Shown in pieces: positions 47,109 to 55,894 of a stretch of 64,000 nucleotides of DNA. Source of the stretch: Rivihabitans pingtungensis (GTDB lineage Bacteria > Pseudomonadota > Gammaproteobacteria > Burkholderiales > Aquaspirillaceae); assembly GCF_003201855.1 (NCBI RefSeq), contig NZ_QJKI01000007.1, positions 86,179 through 150,178 on the forward strand, given 5' to 3'. The position numbers and the translations under genes were made by a program. The notes beneath the pieces were generated by a model. It saw only the letters and a list, made by a program, of their open reading frames with translations, made no database searches and had not been told where the DNA came from. Within the stretch, counting starts at the first letter, position 1. Every line of letters begins with the position of its first letter.

Positions 47109-47695
47109 AGCGCTTCCTTGATGAAACAAGACACCTGAGGTTTGACATTTCCGGGGCGTCGCCCCGGGCCTTAGAGCCGACGTCGAACCCGACGCGAAGG
47201 CTCCGTGTGCTGACTGCTTGCCGCTTTTCGCCGCTCATGGCGGCGGGCGCTGGCACCGGCAATCCAGAAGATCGCCGCCGCCAAAGCTGTCGGACGCTTC
47301 ATGCCGTCCGAGCTCGCCGCAGCAAAATCCCTGCAAAAACAGGGGCAACACCGTGTTTCATGACCCGCCCCCGCACAGGCGACAGCCGGCCAAACCTGCA
47401 AATTCTATCAAAAAACCAAGCGCCCCCGCATCCTGTTACAGAACGACGACATCGATTTTCATCTTCGCGCCATGCAGTGTGTTCCCGCAGCGCTGCTGGC
47501 CTGGCTTTTGAACAGCCGACCAGTCTTGTGTCATGACGGCGTCCGGACGGGTGCGGACGGCCGGTCAAGACCGATCCGCCCACACCTGCCGGGCCGACTG
47601 CGACCGGGTGAACCCGGTTCTGTGATTGGCGGTCTTGCGACCTGTCTCGCGGGGCCGCCCTGGCGGGCGGCGACTCCATCCCATCGAATGCTGTA
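47109..47695. other. 587-base leader/gap between sdhC and gntR
   Basis: No convincing gene. It contains several hairpins (CGGAC...GTCCG near 47290-47315, CCCTG/CAGGG near 47328-47343, GCCGCC/GGGCGGC near 47652-47672). The first ~290 bases are the probable sdh 5' leader, given the promoter candidate at 47402. The CGG/GCC-rich structure may be regulatory. Confidence 0.45.
47402..47410 (-). promoter_or_regulatory. Candidate extended -10 promoter of the sdh block
   Basis: On the minus strand TGA-TAGAAT forms an extended -10 box within the only AT-rich stretch of the gap, about 294 bases before sdhC. No good -35 box is seen. Confidence 0.35.
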
Positions 47696-48421
47696 TTACG
47701 GTTCGCGCTGAAAAGCCCAGCGCGCGCTGCGGCATAAACGCTCGCGCCATTCCACCACCTCGCCGGTCAGCGCCTGCCCCAGCCGGGTGATCATCAGCAG
47801 CGGCTCGACATCGCTCAGCCCCAGCAAGGTCATGGTTTCCCGGTCTGGCAGCGTGGCGCGCGCCTGAATCGCCCCCAGGCGCACCCGCACGCCGTCGCGG
47901 CGCTCCAGCAGGGTGTACAAGCTGTTGCCGTACTGACGCAGGCGGCGGGCGTCGATTTCTTCAAAGCGCCCCACCGGCACATAAGCATCATCCAGCGCCA
48001 CCGCCACCCCGGCCAGACGCCACAGCAGGCGCACCCGAAACAGCGGCGCGGCGCGGCGCAGGCTCAGCGCCTGGGCGATATCCTCGCTGGCGTTGGCGCG
48101 GGTGCACGACAGCAGCTCGGGCACTGGCGAGCCAGGCGGCTCGGCAAACTGGCCGGGGGTGACCAGATGACCATCGCCCCATTCATTCAAGCCCGGCGCC
48201 ACAAAAGTGCCCTTGCCTTGCTGGCGATACAACCAGCCTTCGTCCACCAAATCCGTCAGCGCCTTGCGCACCGTGCCCTGGCTGACGCCCAGCGATTCGG
48301 CCAGCGCCCACTCGCTGGGCAAGGCCTCGTGCGCCGCCCATTCGCCTTGCGCAATGCGCTGCGCGAGCAGCGTGCGTATTTGCTGGTACAGCGGCTGAAA
48401 ACTGGGCTTGTCCGTTGTCAT
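47696..48421 (-). CDS. GntR-family regulator (HutC/UTRA type)
   Basis: 241 residues. N-terminal winged HTH: PLYQQIRTLLAQRIAQGEW, LPSEWALAESLGVSQGTVR and EGWLYRQQGKGTFVAP. The C-terminal UTRA-like ligand domain contains RLLWRLAGVAVALDDAYVPV and GEVVEWRERLCR. It is divergent from mdh and precedes sdhC on the same strand, so it likely controls TCA genes; this arrangement is common in betaproteobacteria. The start MTTDKPSFQPLYQ fits the family. A palindrome lies 43 bases upstream. Confidence 0.9.
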   Translation of the reverse strand: MTTDKPSFQPLYQQIRTLLAQRIAQGEWAAHEALPSEWALAESLGVSQGTVRKALTDLVDEGWLYRQQGKGTFVAPGLNEWGDGHLVTPGQFAEPPGSPVPELLSCTRANASEDIAQALSLRRAAPLFRVRLLWRLAGVAVALDDAYVPVGRFEEIDARRLRQYGNSLYTLLERRDGVRVRLGAIQARATLPDRETMTLLGLSDVEPLLMITRLGQALTGEVVEWRERLCRSARWAFQREP

Positions 48422-48463
48422 CGACGTGTTTTTACACCTTTCTTTCAGGGTTGTCCATGCATA

Positions 48464-48475
48464 TCTTATATAAGA
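48464..48475. promoter_or_regulatory. Palindrome TCTTATATAAGA, candidate GntR operator
   Basis: Perfect 12-bp palindrome between divergent gntR and mdh, in an AT-rich patch that could overlap a -10 box. The AT-rich dyad fits a GntR/HutC operator. Confidence 0.6.
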
Positions 48476-48666
48476 CATAACACTAGCACGATCCTCCTGT
48501 TTGCGCATGGCAAGTCAGGGGGGTTTAGTGTTACACTCGGACCAGCATGTGATGGGCACAGAAGGAGAGCGGCGCACCTGACGCCGACACGCCGGCCCGC
48601 GCCGGCCGCATCGTGTCTCGCGCAGCATGCTAAATCCCGTTCCGTATACAAATGGAGAGTCAATCG

Positions 48667-49647
48667 ATGAAAGCCCCCGTTCGTGTTGCCGTCACCGGCG
48701 CTGCTGGTCAAATTGGTTACGCCCTGCTGTTCCGCATCGCCTCTGGCGAAATGCTGGGCAAAGACCAGCCGGTGATCCTGCAACTGCTGGACCTGCCGCA
48801 AGCTCAGGCCGCTGTTAAAGGCGTGATGATGGAACTGGAAGACTGCGCCTTCCCGCTGCTGGCCGGCATGGTGGCCAGCGACGATCCGAACGTGGCTTTC
48901 AAGGATGCCGACTACGCCATCCTGGTGGGCGCCCGTCCGCGCAGCAAGGGCATGGAGCGCAAGGATCTGCTGGAAGCCAACGGCGCCATCTTCACCGTGC
49001 AGGGCAAGGCGCTGAACGACCACGCCAGCCGCAACGTCAAGGTGCTGGTGGTGGGCAACCCGGCCAACACCAACGCCTACATCGCCATGAAGTCCGCCCC
49101 GGATCTGCCGGCCAAGAACTTCACCGCCATGTTGCGTCTGGACCACAACCGCGCCCTGTCGCAACTGGCCGCCAAAACTGGCAAGGCCGTGGCCGACATC
49201 GAAAACATGGCCGTGTGGGGCAACCACAGCCCGACCATGTACGCTGACTACCGCTTTGCCACCATCGGCGGCGAGAGCGTCAAGCAAATGATCAACGACG
49301 ATGTGTGGAACAGCGACGTGTTCCTGCCGACCGTCGGCAAGCGCGGCGCCGCCATCATCGAAGCCCGTGGCCTGTCCTCCGCCGCCTCGGCCGCCAACGC
49401 CGCCATCGACCACATCCACGACTGGGCACTGGGCACCAACGGCAAGTGGGTGACCATGGGCATTCCGTCCGACGGTTCCTACGGCATCCCGGAAGGCGTG
49501 ATGTTCGGCTTCCCGGTGACCTGCGCCAATGGCGAATACACCATTGTGCAAGGCCTGGAAATCGACGAATTCAGCCGTGGCCGCATCAACGTCACCCTGA
49601 ACGAGCTGGAAGAAGAGCGCGCTGGCGTGGCTCACCTGCTGGGTTGA
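48667..49647 (+). CDS. mdh: Malate dehydrogenase
   Basis: 326 residues. NAD-dependent malate/oxaloacetate interconversion. Dinucleotide fold [20 protein letters not shown], substrate loop [16 protein letters not shown] with the Arg set, NPANTNAYI, and the catalytic His in [16 protein letters not shown] lies about ten bases before ATG 48667; an ATG at 48652 overlaps that site and is less likely. Closed by its own terminator. Confidence 0.97.
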   Translation: MKAPVRVAVTGAAGQIGYALLFRIASGEMLGKDQPVILQLLDLPQAQAAVKGVMMELEDCAFPLLAGMVASDDPNVAFKDADYAILVGARPRSKGMERKDLLEANGAIFTVQGKALNDHASRNVKVLVVGNPANTNAYIAMKSAPDLPAKNFTAMLRLDHNRALSQLAAKTGKAVADIENMAVWGNHSPTMYADYRFATIGGESVKQMINDDVWNSDVFLPTVGKRGAAIIEARGLSSAASAANAAIDHIHDWALGTNGKWVTMGIPSDGSYGIPEGVMFGFPVTCANGEYTIVQGLEIDEFSRGRINVTLNELEEERAGVAHLLG

Positions 49648-49690
49648 TTCCCACTTGTCGCTCACCCGGCGCCAGCCGGGCGGGCGCAGA

Positions 49691-49727
49691 AAAAAACGCA
49701 CCGTCAACCCATGACGGTGCGTTTTTT
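49691..49727 (+). terminator. mdh terminator
   Basis: Stem AAAAAACGCACCGTCA / TGACGGTGCGTTTTTT with a short loop and T tract. Confidence 0.93.
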
Positions 49728-49805
49728 GTTTTTACCGCGGAACTTGCCGCTGCGCATGACCTCATCGCATGCGCTACACTGCGCCATCTTCACCCGAGCA
49801 CCCCC

Positions 49806-50153
49806 ATGGCCGACCTCAGCCTTTTCACTCTCATCGCCCCCGCCCTGTTTGGCCCGTCGCTGGGCGGGTTGCTGGATGCCGACAGTAGCCCGCAGCAGCG
49901 CCAGGCTTACGAGCTGGTAATGTGTGCCGACCAGTTGGGGCCGCGCTATGCCACGCCGTATTTGCAGGCGGCCACGCGGCTGACATCGGCGGAGTTTGTT
50001 CAGCAGGCGCTGGGGGAAGCGCGGCGGCAGGGCGAGAACCTGCGCTTGCGTGCACAGACGCAAGGTGGCGGCAGCGGGCCGGCGGTGGCCGACCCGGCGC
50101 AGGTGTATCAGTGTCAGCAAAAGCTGCTGGCACTGCCGCCGGGTCAGCGCTGA
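49806..50153 (+). CDS. Hypothetical protein
   Basis: 115 residues starting MADLSLFTLIAPALFGPSLG. It has a hydrophobic N-terminal segment, a Gln/Arg-rich helical middle (DSSPQQRQAYELVMCADQLG) and a polar tail ending LPPGQR. Two Cys. No family recognised. Its stop abuts the convergent rlmM stop. Codon use is like its neighbours, so it is probably a real gene. Confidence 0.6.
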   Translation: MADLSLFTLIAPALFGPSLGGLLDADSSPQQRQAYELVMCADQLGPRYATPYLQAATRLTSAEFVQQALGEARRQGENLRLRAQTQGGGSGPAVADPAQVYQCQQKLLALPPGQR

Positions 50154-51245
50154 TCAGCGCCGCTTGCTATTGCCATTGCGGCGCGGGCGCGCTTCGCGGC
50201 CCAGGTAGACGGTGACTTCTTCGCGGTCGTGATACAGCTGCTTGACCGACAGGCGATAGCGGATGTCGTGCGCCTGCATCAGGGTTTCGATGTCGTTCAG
50301 CGCGCTTTCCAGCGCTTCCTGACGTTTTTTCATCGGCAGTTTCAGGTTGAACATGGCGTGGCGGGCGTGGTCGCCAATCAGCCAGTTGGCCATCAGCGTG
50401 GCCACCCGCGAGGGTTTTTCCACCATATCGCACACCACCCAGTCCACCGGGCGATCCGGGCGGAAGCGAAAACCGTCGGTGCGCAGATGGGTCACCCACG
50501 GGTGTTCGGCCACCATGCCCTTGAGCGGGCCATTGTCCACGGCAATCACCCGCAGGCCACGGCGCAGCAGCTGCCAGGTCCAGCCGCCGGGCGCGGCGCC
50601 CAGGTCCACCGCGCGCAGGCCGTCGTGCAGATAGCGCTGCTGGTCTTCGGCGGACAAAAACATATCAAACGCTTCGGCCAGTTTCAGCGCCGAGCGGCTG
50701 GGTGCGTCGGGCGGCATGCGCAGGCGCAGGATGCCCATCGGCCACGGCGCGCTCAGTCGCGGGTCGCCCAGCGCCAGCCAGGCGCGCTGTTTATCCGGAA
50801 AAAACACATGCAGGCGCGGGCCGTCCGGGCGGCCGCCCAGACGGCGCTGGTCAATCAGCGCGTCCTGCAATAAGGGCGCAAAGCGACGGGTAAACGCCGA
50901 CAGCGCCTTGCCATCGTTGGTGTCCGGCATTTCCAGCCAGACATCGGCAAACACCGCCGGTTGCGCCGGCAGCGCGTCCAGCAGCGGGGTCAGCCGGTCG
51001 CGCTCGGGCAGCTCCACCATGGCCAGCAAGGACAGCGCCTGACGGGCAAACACCAGCGCGCTCCAGTCCGGCGCGCGGGCGCGGCCTTCCAGGCGGACAT
51101 AGCCGCTGTTTTCCACGGCTTCGGCAATGCGCAGCTCGGCGCCCTGGCGCAGGGCGTGCAAATAGGCTTCTTGTGCGCAATCGCGCTCAAAGCCGGGGCG
51201 GCAATACAACACCCAGCCCTGGGCTGGGGAAACAGAAACAGTCAT
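50154..51245 (-). CDS. rlmM: 23S rRNA C2498 2'-O-methyltransferase
   Basis: 363 residues. N-terminal THUMP-like/ferredoxin-like region, then a Rossmann methyltransferase: SAM motif AVDLGAAPGGWTWQLLRRGL, VDNGPLKGMV, DWVVCDMVEKPSRVA and a catalytic Lys in FNLKLPMKKR. The C-terminal YHDREEVTVYLG matches RlmM. Methylates C2498 of 23S rRNA. Ends in an Arg-rich tail. Confidence 0.94.
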   Translation of the reverse strand: MTVSVSPAQGWVLYCRPGFERDCAQEAYLHALRQGAELRIAEAVENSGYVRLEGRARAPDWSALVFARQALSLLAMVELPERDRLTPLLDALPAQPAVFADVWLEMPDTNDGKALSAFTRRFAPLLQDALIDQRRLGGRPDGPRLHVFFPDKQRAWLALGDPRLSAPWPMGILRLRMPPDAPSRSALKLAEAFDMFLSAEDQQRYLHDGLRAVDLGAAPGGWTWQLLRRGLRVIAVDNGPLKGMVAEHPWVTHLRTDGFRFRPDRPVDWVVCDMVEKPSRVATLMANWLIGDHARHAMFNLKLPMKKRQEALESALNDIETLMQAHDIRYRLSVKQLYHDREEVTVYLGREARPRRNGNSKRR

Positions 51246-51280
51246 CGGGTCGTCAATTCAGAGTGGAAAGGCGCGGGCGT

Positions 51281-52192
51281 TCAGGCGTCCTGGTCTTGCG
51301 GTTCGCCGCCTAGCGCGTCGATCAAATCGGCAATCAGCACCGCCAGCTCGCCGGTCATCAGCGCAAAGGTGGCTTCAAACAGCGATTCGGCGTCGTCGCC
51401 GGCCTGCTCGGCTTCTTCTTGCAGCAGGTCAAGAAACTGCACGCGGCGCACGCCCAGGTCTTCGGTGAGCACAAAGCGGATGCGCTCCTGCCAGATCAGG
51501 CCCAGCTTGCTCACCTGCTTGCCGCTGTCCAGATGGGCGCGCACTTCGCTGGCGGTGAGGTCCTGACGGCTACAGCGCACCACGGCGCCGCCTTCGCCCG
51601 GCGCCTTGAGCTCGCAATCGGCGTCCAGGGCAAAACCGGGCGGGGCTTCGCCTTGCAGCCAGGCGGTCATTTGCGTGGCGGGCGACAGCCGGGTGCGCGG
51701 CAAACGCGCCGGAAACGGCGGCAAGGCGTCGCGCAAGGCGCTCAGCAGGGTTTCGGCGCGGGCGGCGCTGCCGGCGTCCACCGCCAGCCAGCCGTGCGCC
51801 AAGTCCAGCCAGGCGCGCACATGCAGATTGCGGGAGAACGCGCGCGGCAGCAGTTCATCAGCCACCTGCTCGCGCAGTTGCTGTTTTTCTTTTTTGCCCA
51901 CCCGCCGCACATCGCGGGCTTCGATTTCTTGCACGCGCTCGTCGGTCAGGTCGCGGATCACACTGGCGGGCAAGACTTTCTCCTGGCGGCGCAAGGCCAC
52001 CAGCGCCATTTCGCCCTGGCGGAACAGCATCAGGTCAGGCTGATGGCGCGCAGCCGGCACAAAACCCTGGGTAAACCAGTCCAGCCCGGCGCAGGGCGCA
52101 AACAGGCGCTGTTGCAGCGCGGCTTCCAGCGCGTCCAGCGCCGGCAGGGCCTGGGGATCAAGGCGATACAGGGTGAGTTGTTTGAACCACAT
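51281..52192 (-). CDS. rdgC: Recombination-associated protein RdgC
   Basis: 303 residues. Ring-shaped DNA-binding dimer that limits RecA. Starts MWFKQLTLYRL, the standard RdgC start. Other blocks: CAGLDWFTQGFVP, LRRQEKVLPASVIRD, RAFSRNLHVRAWLDLAHGW and WQERIRFVLTEDLGVRRVQF. The 63-residue longer in-frame reading was rejected. Lies 35 bases upstream of rlmM on the same strand. Confidence 0.94.
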   Translation of the reverse strand: MWFKQLTLYRLDPQALPALDALEAALQQRLFAPCAGLDWFTQGFVPAARHQPDLMLFRQGEMALVALRRQEKVLPASVIRDLTDERVQEIEARDVRRVGKKEKQQLREQVADELLPRAFSRNLHVRAWLDLAHGWLAVDAGSAARAETLLSALRDALPPFPARLPRTRLSPATQMTAWLQGEAPPGFALDADCELKAPGEGGAVVRCSRQDLTASEVRAHLDSGKQVSKLGLIWQERIRFVLTEDLGVRRVQFLDLLQEEAEQAGDDAESLFEATFALMTGELAVLIADLIDALGGEPQDQDA

Positions 52193-52346
52193 CAGAGGCG
52201 TCCACGCAAAAAGACTTGGGCAGCGGATTGTAGCCGAGCTGCGCCATCCGCAGGAAATAAACCGGCAAAGCCGCTGTCTGGCCGGCGGATAAGTGACTGA
52301 TTTTTCATCTTCTGCAAAATTTCTCTCATTTTTCTGCAAAAATCCC

Positions 52347-52375
52347 TTGCCAAGCCATAAGTCATCCTCTAATAT
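52347..52375 (+). promoter_or_regulatory. tRNA-Pro promoter
   Basis: TTGCCA and TAATAT, 17 bases apart, about 50 bases upstream of the tRNA. Confidence 0.65.
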
Positions 52376-52424
52376 GCGCATCTCTCAGCGACGCAATGCA
52401 ACAAAGCAGTCAATGAGAAAAATT

Positions 52425-52501
52425 CGGGGTGTAGCTTAGCCTGGTAGAGCGCTACGTTCGGGACGTAGAGGCCGGAGGTTCGAATCCTCTCACCCCGACC
52501 A
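52425..52501 (+). tRNA. tRNA-Pro (CGG)
   Basis: 77 bases with encoded CCA. Acceptor CGGGGTG / CACCCCG, anticodon loop TTCGGGA, T arm GGTTCGAATCC. Confidence 0.95.
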
Positions 52502-52510
52502 GATTCGAGA

Positions 52511-52545
52511 AAAACGGAAACATCTTCACGGTGTTTCCGTTTTTT
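52511..52545 (+). terminator. tRNA-Pro terminator
   Basis: Stem CGGAAACA / TGTTTCCG with a 9-base loop followed by six T. Confidence 0.88.
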
Positions 52546-52620
52546 GTTTTGTCCGTTCGCCTGCGCAACCCGACGCCGCACGCCGCCCAGTCAGCGCCGA
52601 CGCCCGGCGCCGCCCAAGCC

Positions 52621-52736
52621 AGAGCGGCTAACAAAACCCAGCGAAGCGATCCTGGCTAGGCGCGCGACCGCAGACAGTACGGGTAGTACGGCAAGGTCGG
52701 GCAACAACGCCAGGAGGGTTTTGTTAGCGGCTCTTA
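52621..52736. repeat. 116-bp palindromic repeat, copy D (near intact)
   Basis: AGAGCGGCTAACAAAACCC at the left and GGGTTTTGTTAGCGGCTCTTA at the right. Inner arms are GCGCGACC and GGTCGGGC, where two T-A pairs of copies A/C have become C-G pairs. It separates tRNA-Pro from convergent ygfZ, and its last three bases are the ygfZ stop. Confidence 0.92.
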
Positions 52737-53687
52737 TTCCACCGAATACGGCAGGGTCAGCACCTCCAGCCGCGGGCCGCTCAAACTGCCCAGATGCACA
52801 CCCGCTTCCAGCGCCGGCAGCTGAAACACCGCCAGCGCCTCCACGCCGCCATCCACTGGCGCGACATTCACCAGATTGCCAATCACCTGCTCGCCGCTGG
52901 CCGGACTGAACAGCTCAGCGCCCGGCGCGGCGGCCGGGTCGGCGATGCGCACGCGGAACATGCGGCGCTTGACCTTGCCCAGGTACTGCGAGCGGGCAAC
53001 GATTTCCTGACCCGGATAGCAGCCTTTTTTGAAGTTCACCGCGCCAATCAGCTCCATATTGGCCATCTGCGGCACAAACATTTCTTGCGTGGCGACGCTG
53101 ATCCACGGCAAACCGTGGGCAATGTCGGCGGCGCGCCAGGCGGCCGACGTGGTTTGCGTCAGCCCGGCCTCGGCCAGCGCGGCGCGCACCGCCGGGGCGG
53201 CGTCGGCGCTCAGCGCCAGCAGGCAACGCCCACCAGCCAGGGCCAGCACGCTGCCGCCCGCCGCCTGCGCCACCGCGCCCACTTCTTGCGGCAAGGCCAC
53301 GCCCAAGGCCGTCGCCAGCGCGCCCGCCTCGCCTTGCACGCCCAGCAGCACGGTGTCGGCGTCGATGGCGTGCTTGACCTTGGCGCGCAGGATGAACATG
53401 CCCAGGCGTTTTTTCATCGCCTCGGCCAGGTCCGCCGACACCAGCAAGCGGTAATGCTCATCGCGCCGCCAGATCAGAAAACTGGCCAGCATGCGGCCCT
53501 TGGCGGTGGAATAGCTGGAATACTGGGCGTGTTGTTCGCTGACTTCGCGCACATCGCTGGACAGCTGGCCTTGCAAAAAGCTTGGCGCGTCTTCTCCGTA
53601 AAAATCCAGTACGGCAAATTCGTTCAGCTCACACCAGCTGGCGGCGCCAGCGGCAGGGTAATCGGGCAGGGGGGCAGTGGCGCTCAT
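52734..53687 (-). CDS. ygfZ: Folate-binding tRNA-modifying/Fe-S protein YgfZ
   Basis: 317 residues of the GcvT-like COG0354 family, which helps maintain certain Fe-S enzymes. The signature KKGCYPGQEIVARSQYLGKV is complete, with its Cys. The N-terminal fold has LDFYGEDAPSFLQGQLSSDV and YSTAKGRMLASFLIWR. The stop codon is formed by the end of a palindromic repeat. GAGCCC precedes the start. Confidence 0.93.
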   Translation of the reverse strand: MSATAPLPDYPAAGAASWCELNEFAVLDFYGEDAPSFLQGQLSSDVREVSEQHAQYSSYSTAKGRMLASFLIWRRDEHYRLLVSADLAEAMKKRLGMFILRAKVKHAIDADTVLLGVQGEAGALATALGVALPQEVGAVAQAAGGSVLALAGGRCLLALSADAAPAVRAALAEAGLTQTTSAAWRAADIAHGLPWISVATQEMFVPQMANMELIGAVNFKKGCYPGQEIVARSQYLGKVKRRMFRVRIADPAAAPGAELFSPASGEQVIGNLVNVAPVDGGVEALAVFQLPALEAGVHLGSLSGPRLEVLTLPYSVE

Positions 53688-53777
53688 GACGGGCTCCTCA
53701 TTCAGGATGGCAAAACGGGGGAATTAGATAGACATCGCGGCAAATGGCGCGGATTCAAGAGGACGCAAACCGCCAAT

Positions 53778-53807
53778 AAAAAACCCCGCTCGTGGGCGGG
53801 GTTTTTT
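53778..53807 (-). terminator. rpsT terminator
   Basis: Stem AAAAACCCCGC / GCGGGGTTTTT with a 5-base loop, 24 bases past the rpsT stop; A/T tracts on both sides. Confidence 0.92.
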
Positions 53808-53830
53808 ATTGCAGCAAGAACGCGCAACGA

Positions 53831-54097
53831 TCAGGCAGCCAGGGCCTTGATCTTGGCGGACAGGCGGCTCTTGTGGCGAGAAGCCTTGTTCTTGTGCACA
53901 ACTTTCTTGTCGGCGATGCGGTCGATCACGGCGACGGAAGACTTGAACACTTCTTGAGCGGCGGCCTTGTCGCCGGCCAGCACAGCCTTCAGCACTTTCT
54001 TGACGGCGGTACGGTATTGGGTACGCAGGCTAGCGTTATGCTCGCGGGCCACTTCGGCCTGGCGAGCGCGCTTGCGAGCTTGTGCGCTATTTGCCAT
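53831..54097 (-). CDS. rpsT: 30S ribosomal protein S20
   Basis: 88 residues. [20 protein letters not shown], then a three-helix basic chain with [20 protein letters not shown] and a final [18 protein letters not shown] precedes the ATG. Divergent from murJ, a common neighbour. Confidence 0.97.
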   Translation of the reverse strand: MANSAQARKRARQAEVAREHNASLRTQYRTAVKKVLKAVLAGDKAAAQEVFKSSVAVIDRIADKKVVHKNKASRHKSRLSAKIKALAA

Positions 54098-54257
54098 GGA
54101 TGTCTCCTGGGACGGATTCTGTAAAACTCGCGATTGTACTTACCACGGATAGGTTTGGCAAGCTCAAGCCCTTGTTGCCCCATGTGATTCTGCCGGCGTC
54201 AGAGCGGAAATCGTATAAAATGCCGGCTTTGCCGCTGGTCGGCGTGTTGATTGTGTT

Positions 54258-55796
54258 ATGAACCTACTGCAAACGCTGGCCAGAGTCAGCAGCATGACCC
54301 TGGTTTCGCGCATTCTCGGCTTTGCCCGCGACGCCATCATTGCCCGCGCCTTTGGCGCCGGCATGGCCACTGACGCGTTTTTTGTGGCGTTCAAGCTGCC
54401 CAATCTGCTGCGCCGTATTTTTGCCGAAGGCGCGTTCTCGCAGGCTTTTGTGCCGGTGCTGGCCGAATACAAAGAAAAACAAGGCGAAGACGCCGCGCGC
54501 GCGCTGCTGGCCAATGTGGCCGGCGTGCTGACGCTGGCGCTGGCGGCGGTCACGGTGCTGGGCATGCTGGCGGCGCCCTGGGTGATTTATCTGTCGGCGC
54601 CAGGCTTTGGCGGCGATGGCGACAAGTTTGCCCTCACCGTCACCCTGCTGCGCATTACCTTTCCGTATATCTTGCTGATTTCGCTGGCCTCGCTGGCCAG
54701 CAGCGTGCTGAACACCTGGCGGCAGTTTTCCATTCCGGCCTTTACCCCCACCTTGCTGAACATCAGCTTTATTGTGTTTTCCACCCTGCTGGCGCCGTAT
54801 TTCGACCCGCCAGTGCTGGCGCTGGGCTGGGCGGTGTTTGCCGGCGGCGTGGCGCAGCTGGCGTTTCAGCTGCCGTATCTGCGCCGCATCCACATGCTGC
54901 CGTGGCCCAAGGTGAATTTCTCTGACGCCGGGGTAAACCGCATTCTCAAGCAGATGGGCCCGGCGATTTTTGGCGTGTCGATTGGCCAGGTGTCGCTGGT
55001 GATCAACACCATTTTTGCCTCGCTACTGGTGTCCGGCAGCGTGTCGTGGATGTATTACGCCGACCGGCTGATGGAATTCCCCACTGGCGTGCTGGGCGTG
55101 GCGCTGGGCACCATCTTGCTGCCCTCGCTGTCGCGCCACGCCGCCCAGGCCGATGATGGCGAGTTTTCCCGCTTGCTGGACTGGGGCATCCGCCTGTCGC
55201 TGCTGCTGGCACTGCCGGCGTCGGTGGGCCTGGCAGTGCTGTCCGAGCCCTTGATCGCCACCTTATTCATGTATGGCAAGTTCAATGCCCACGATGTGGC
55301 GATGACCCAGCAGGCGCTGATTGCCTACGCCATTGGCCTGGTTGGGCTGATTCTGGTCAAGGTGCTGGCGCCGGGGTTTTACGCTCGGCAGAACGTGAAA
55401 ACCCCGGTGCGCATCGCCATGATCACCCTGGGCTGCACTCAAGTGATGAATCTGGTGTTTATTATTCCGCTCAAGCACGCCGGGCTGTCGCTGGCCATTG
55501 GCCTGGGCGCCTGCCTGAACGCCGGGCTGTTGCTGTACCAACTGCGCAAACAGGGCATTTATCAGCCGCAGGACGACTGGGGGCGCTTTGCCCGCCGCTT
55601 GCTGCTGGCGGTGCTGGTGATGGCCGAGGTGCTGCTGGCGCTGAACTGGGGGTCGCCGTTTGACTGGGCGCATCAGCCGGCGCTGACGCGCACGCTGTGG
55701 CTGACTGCCATGGTGGTGATGGGAGTGATTGTGTACTTTGGCATGCTGTACGCCCAGGGTTTCAGGCTGGCGGATTTCCGGCGCAAGGAACACTGA
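54258..55796 (+). CDS. murJ: Lipid II flippase MurJ
   Basis: 512 residues, about fourteen membrane spans. Starts [20 protein letters not shown], then [29 protein letters not shown], the well-known MVF/MurJ signature with essential Arg residues. Also [29 protein letters not shown]. Flips lipid II for peptidoglycan synthesis. Confidence 0.96.
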   Translation: MNLLQTLARVSSMTLVSRILGFARDAIIARAFGAGMATDAFFVAFKLPNLLRRIFAEGAFSQAFVPVLAEYKEKQGEDAARALLANVAGVLTLALAAVTVLGMLAAPWVIYLSAPGFGGDGDKFALTVTLLRITFPYILLISLASLASSVLNTWRQFSIPAFTPTLLNISFIVFSTLLAPYFDPPVLALGWAVFAGGVAQLAFQLPYLRRIHMLPWPKVNFSDAGVNRILKQMGPAIFGVSIGQVSLVINTIFASLLVSGSVSWMYYADRLMEFPTGVLGVALGTILLPSLSRHAAQADDGEFSRLLDWGIRLSLLLALPASVGLAVLSEPLIATLFMYGKFNAHDVAMTQQALIAYAIGLVGLILVKVLAPGFYARQNVKTPVRIAMITLGCTQVMNLVFIIPLKHAGLSLAIGLGACLNAGLLLYQLRKQGIYQPQDDWGRFARRLLLAVLVMAEVLLALNWGSPFDWAHQPALTRTLWLTAMVVMGVIVYFGMLYAQGFRLADFRRKEH

Positions 55797-55894
55797 GCGC
55801 TGCTGAAAAAACGCGCCTGGCCGTGCCGTGTTGCACTGTCTGCGCGCGCCCTCAGTCCCTGCCGCGCCGCGCTTGGCGGGCGTCGCCCCGCTCA
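55796..55894. repeat. Palindromic repeat, copy H (decayed)
   Basis: Keeps GAGCGCTGCTGAAAAAACGC, a central GCACTGTCTGCG and the GCGCCGCGCTTGGCGGG end in weak form, between the convergent murJ and GGDEF-EAL genes. Low certainty as a family member. Confidence 0.35.
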
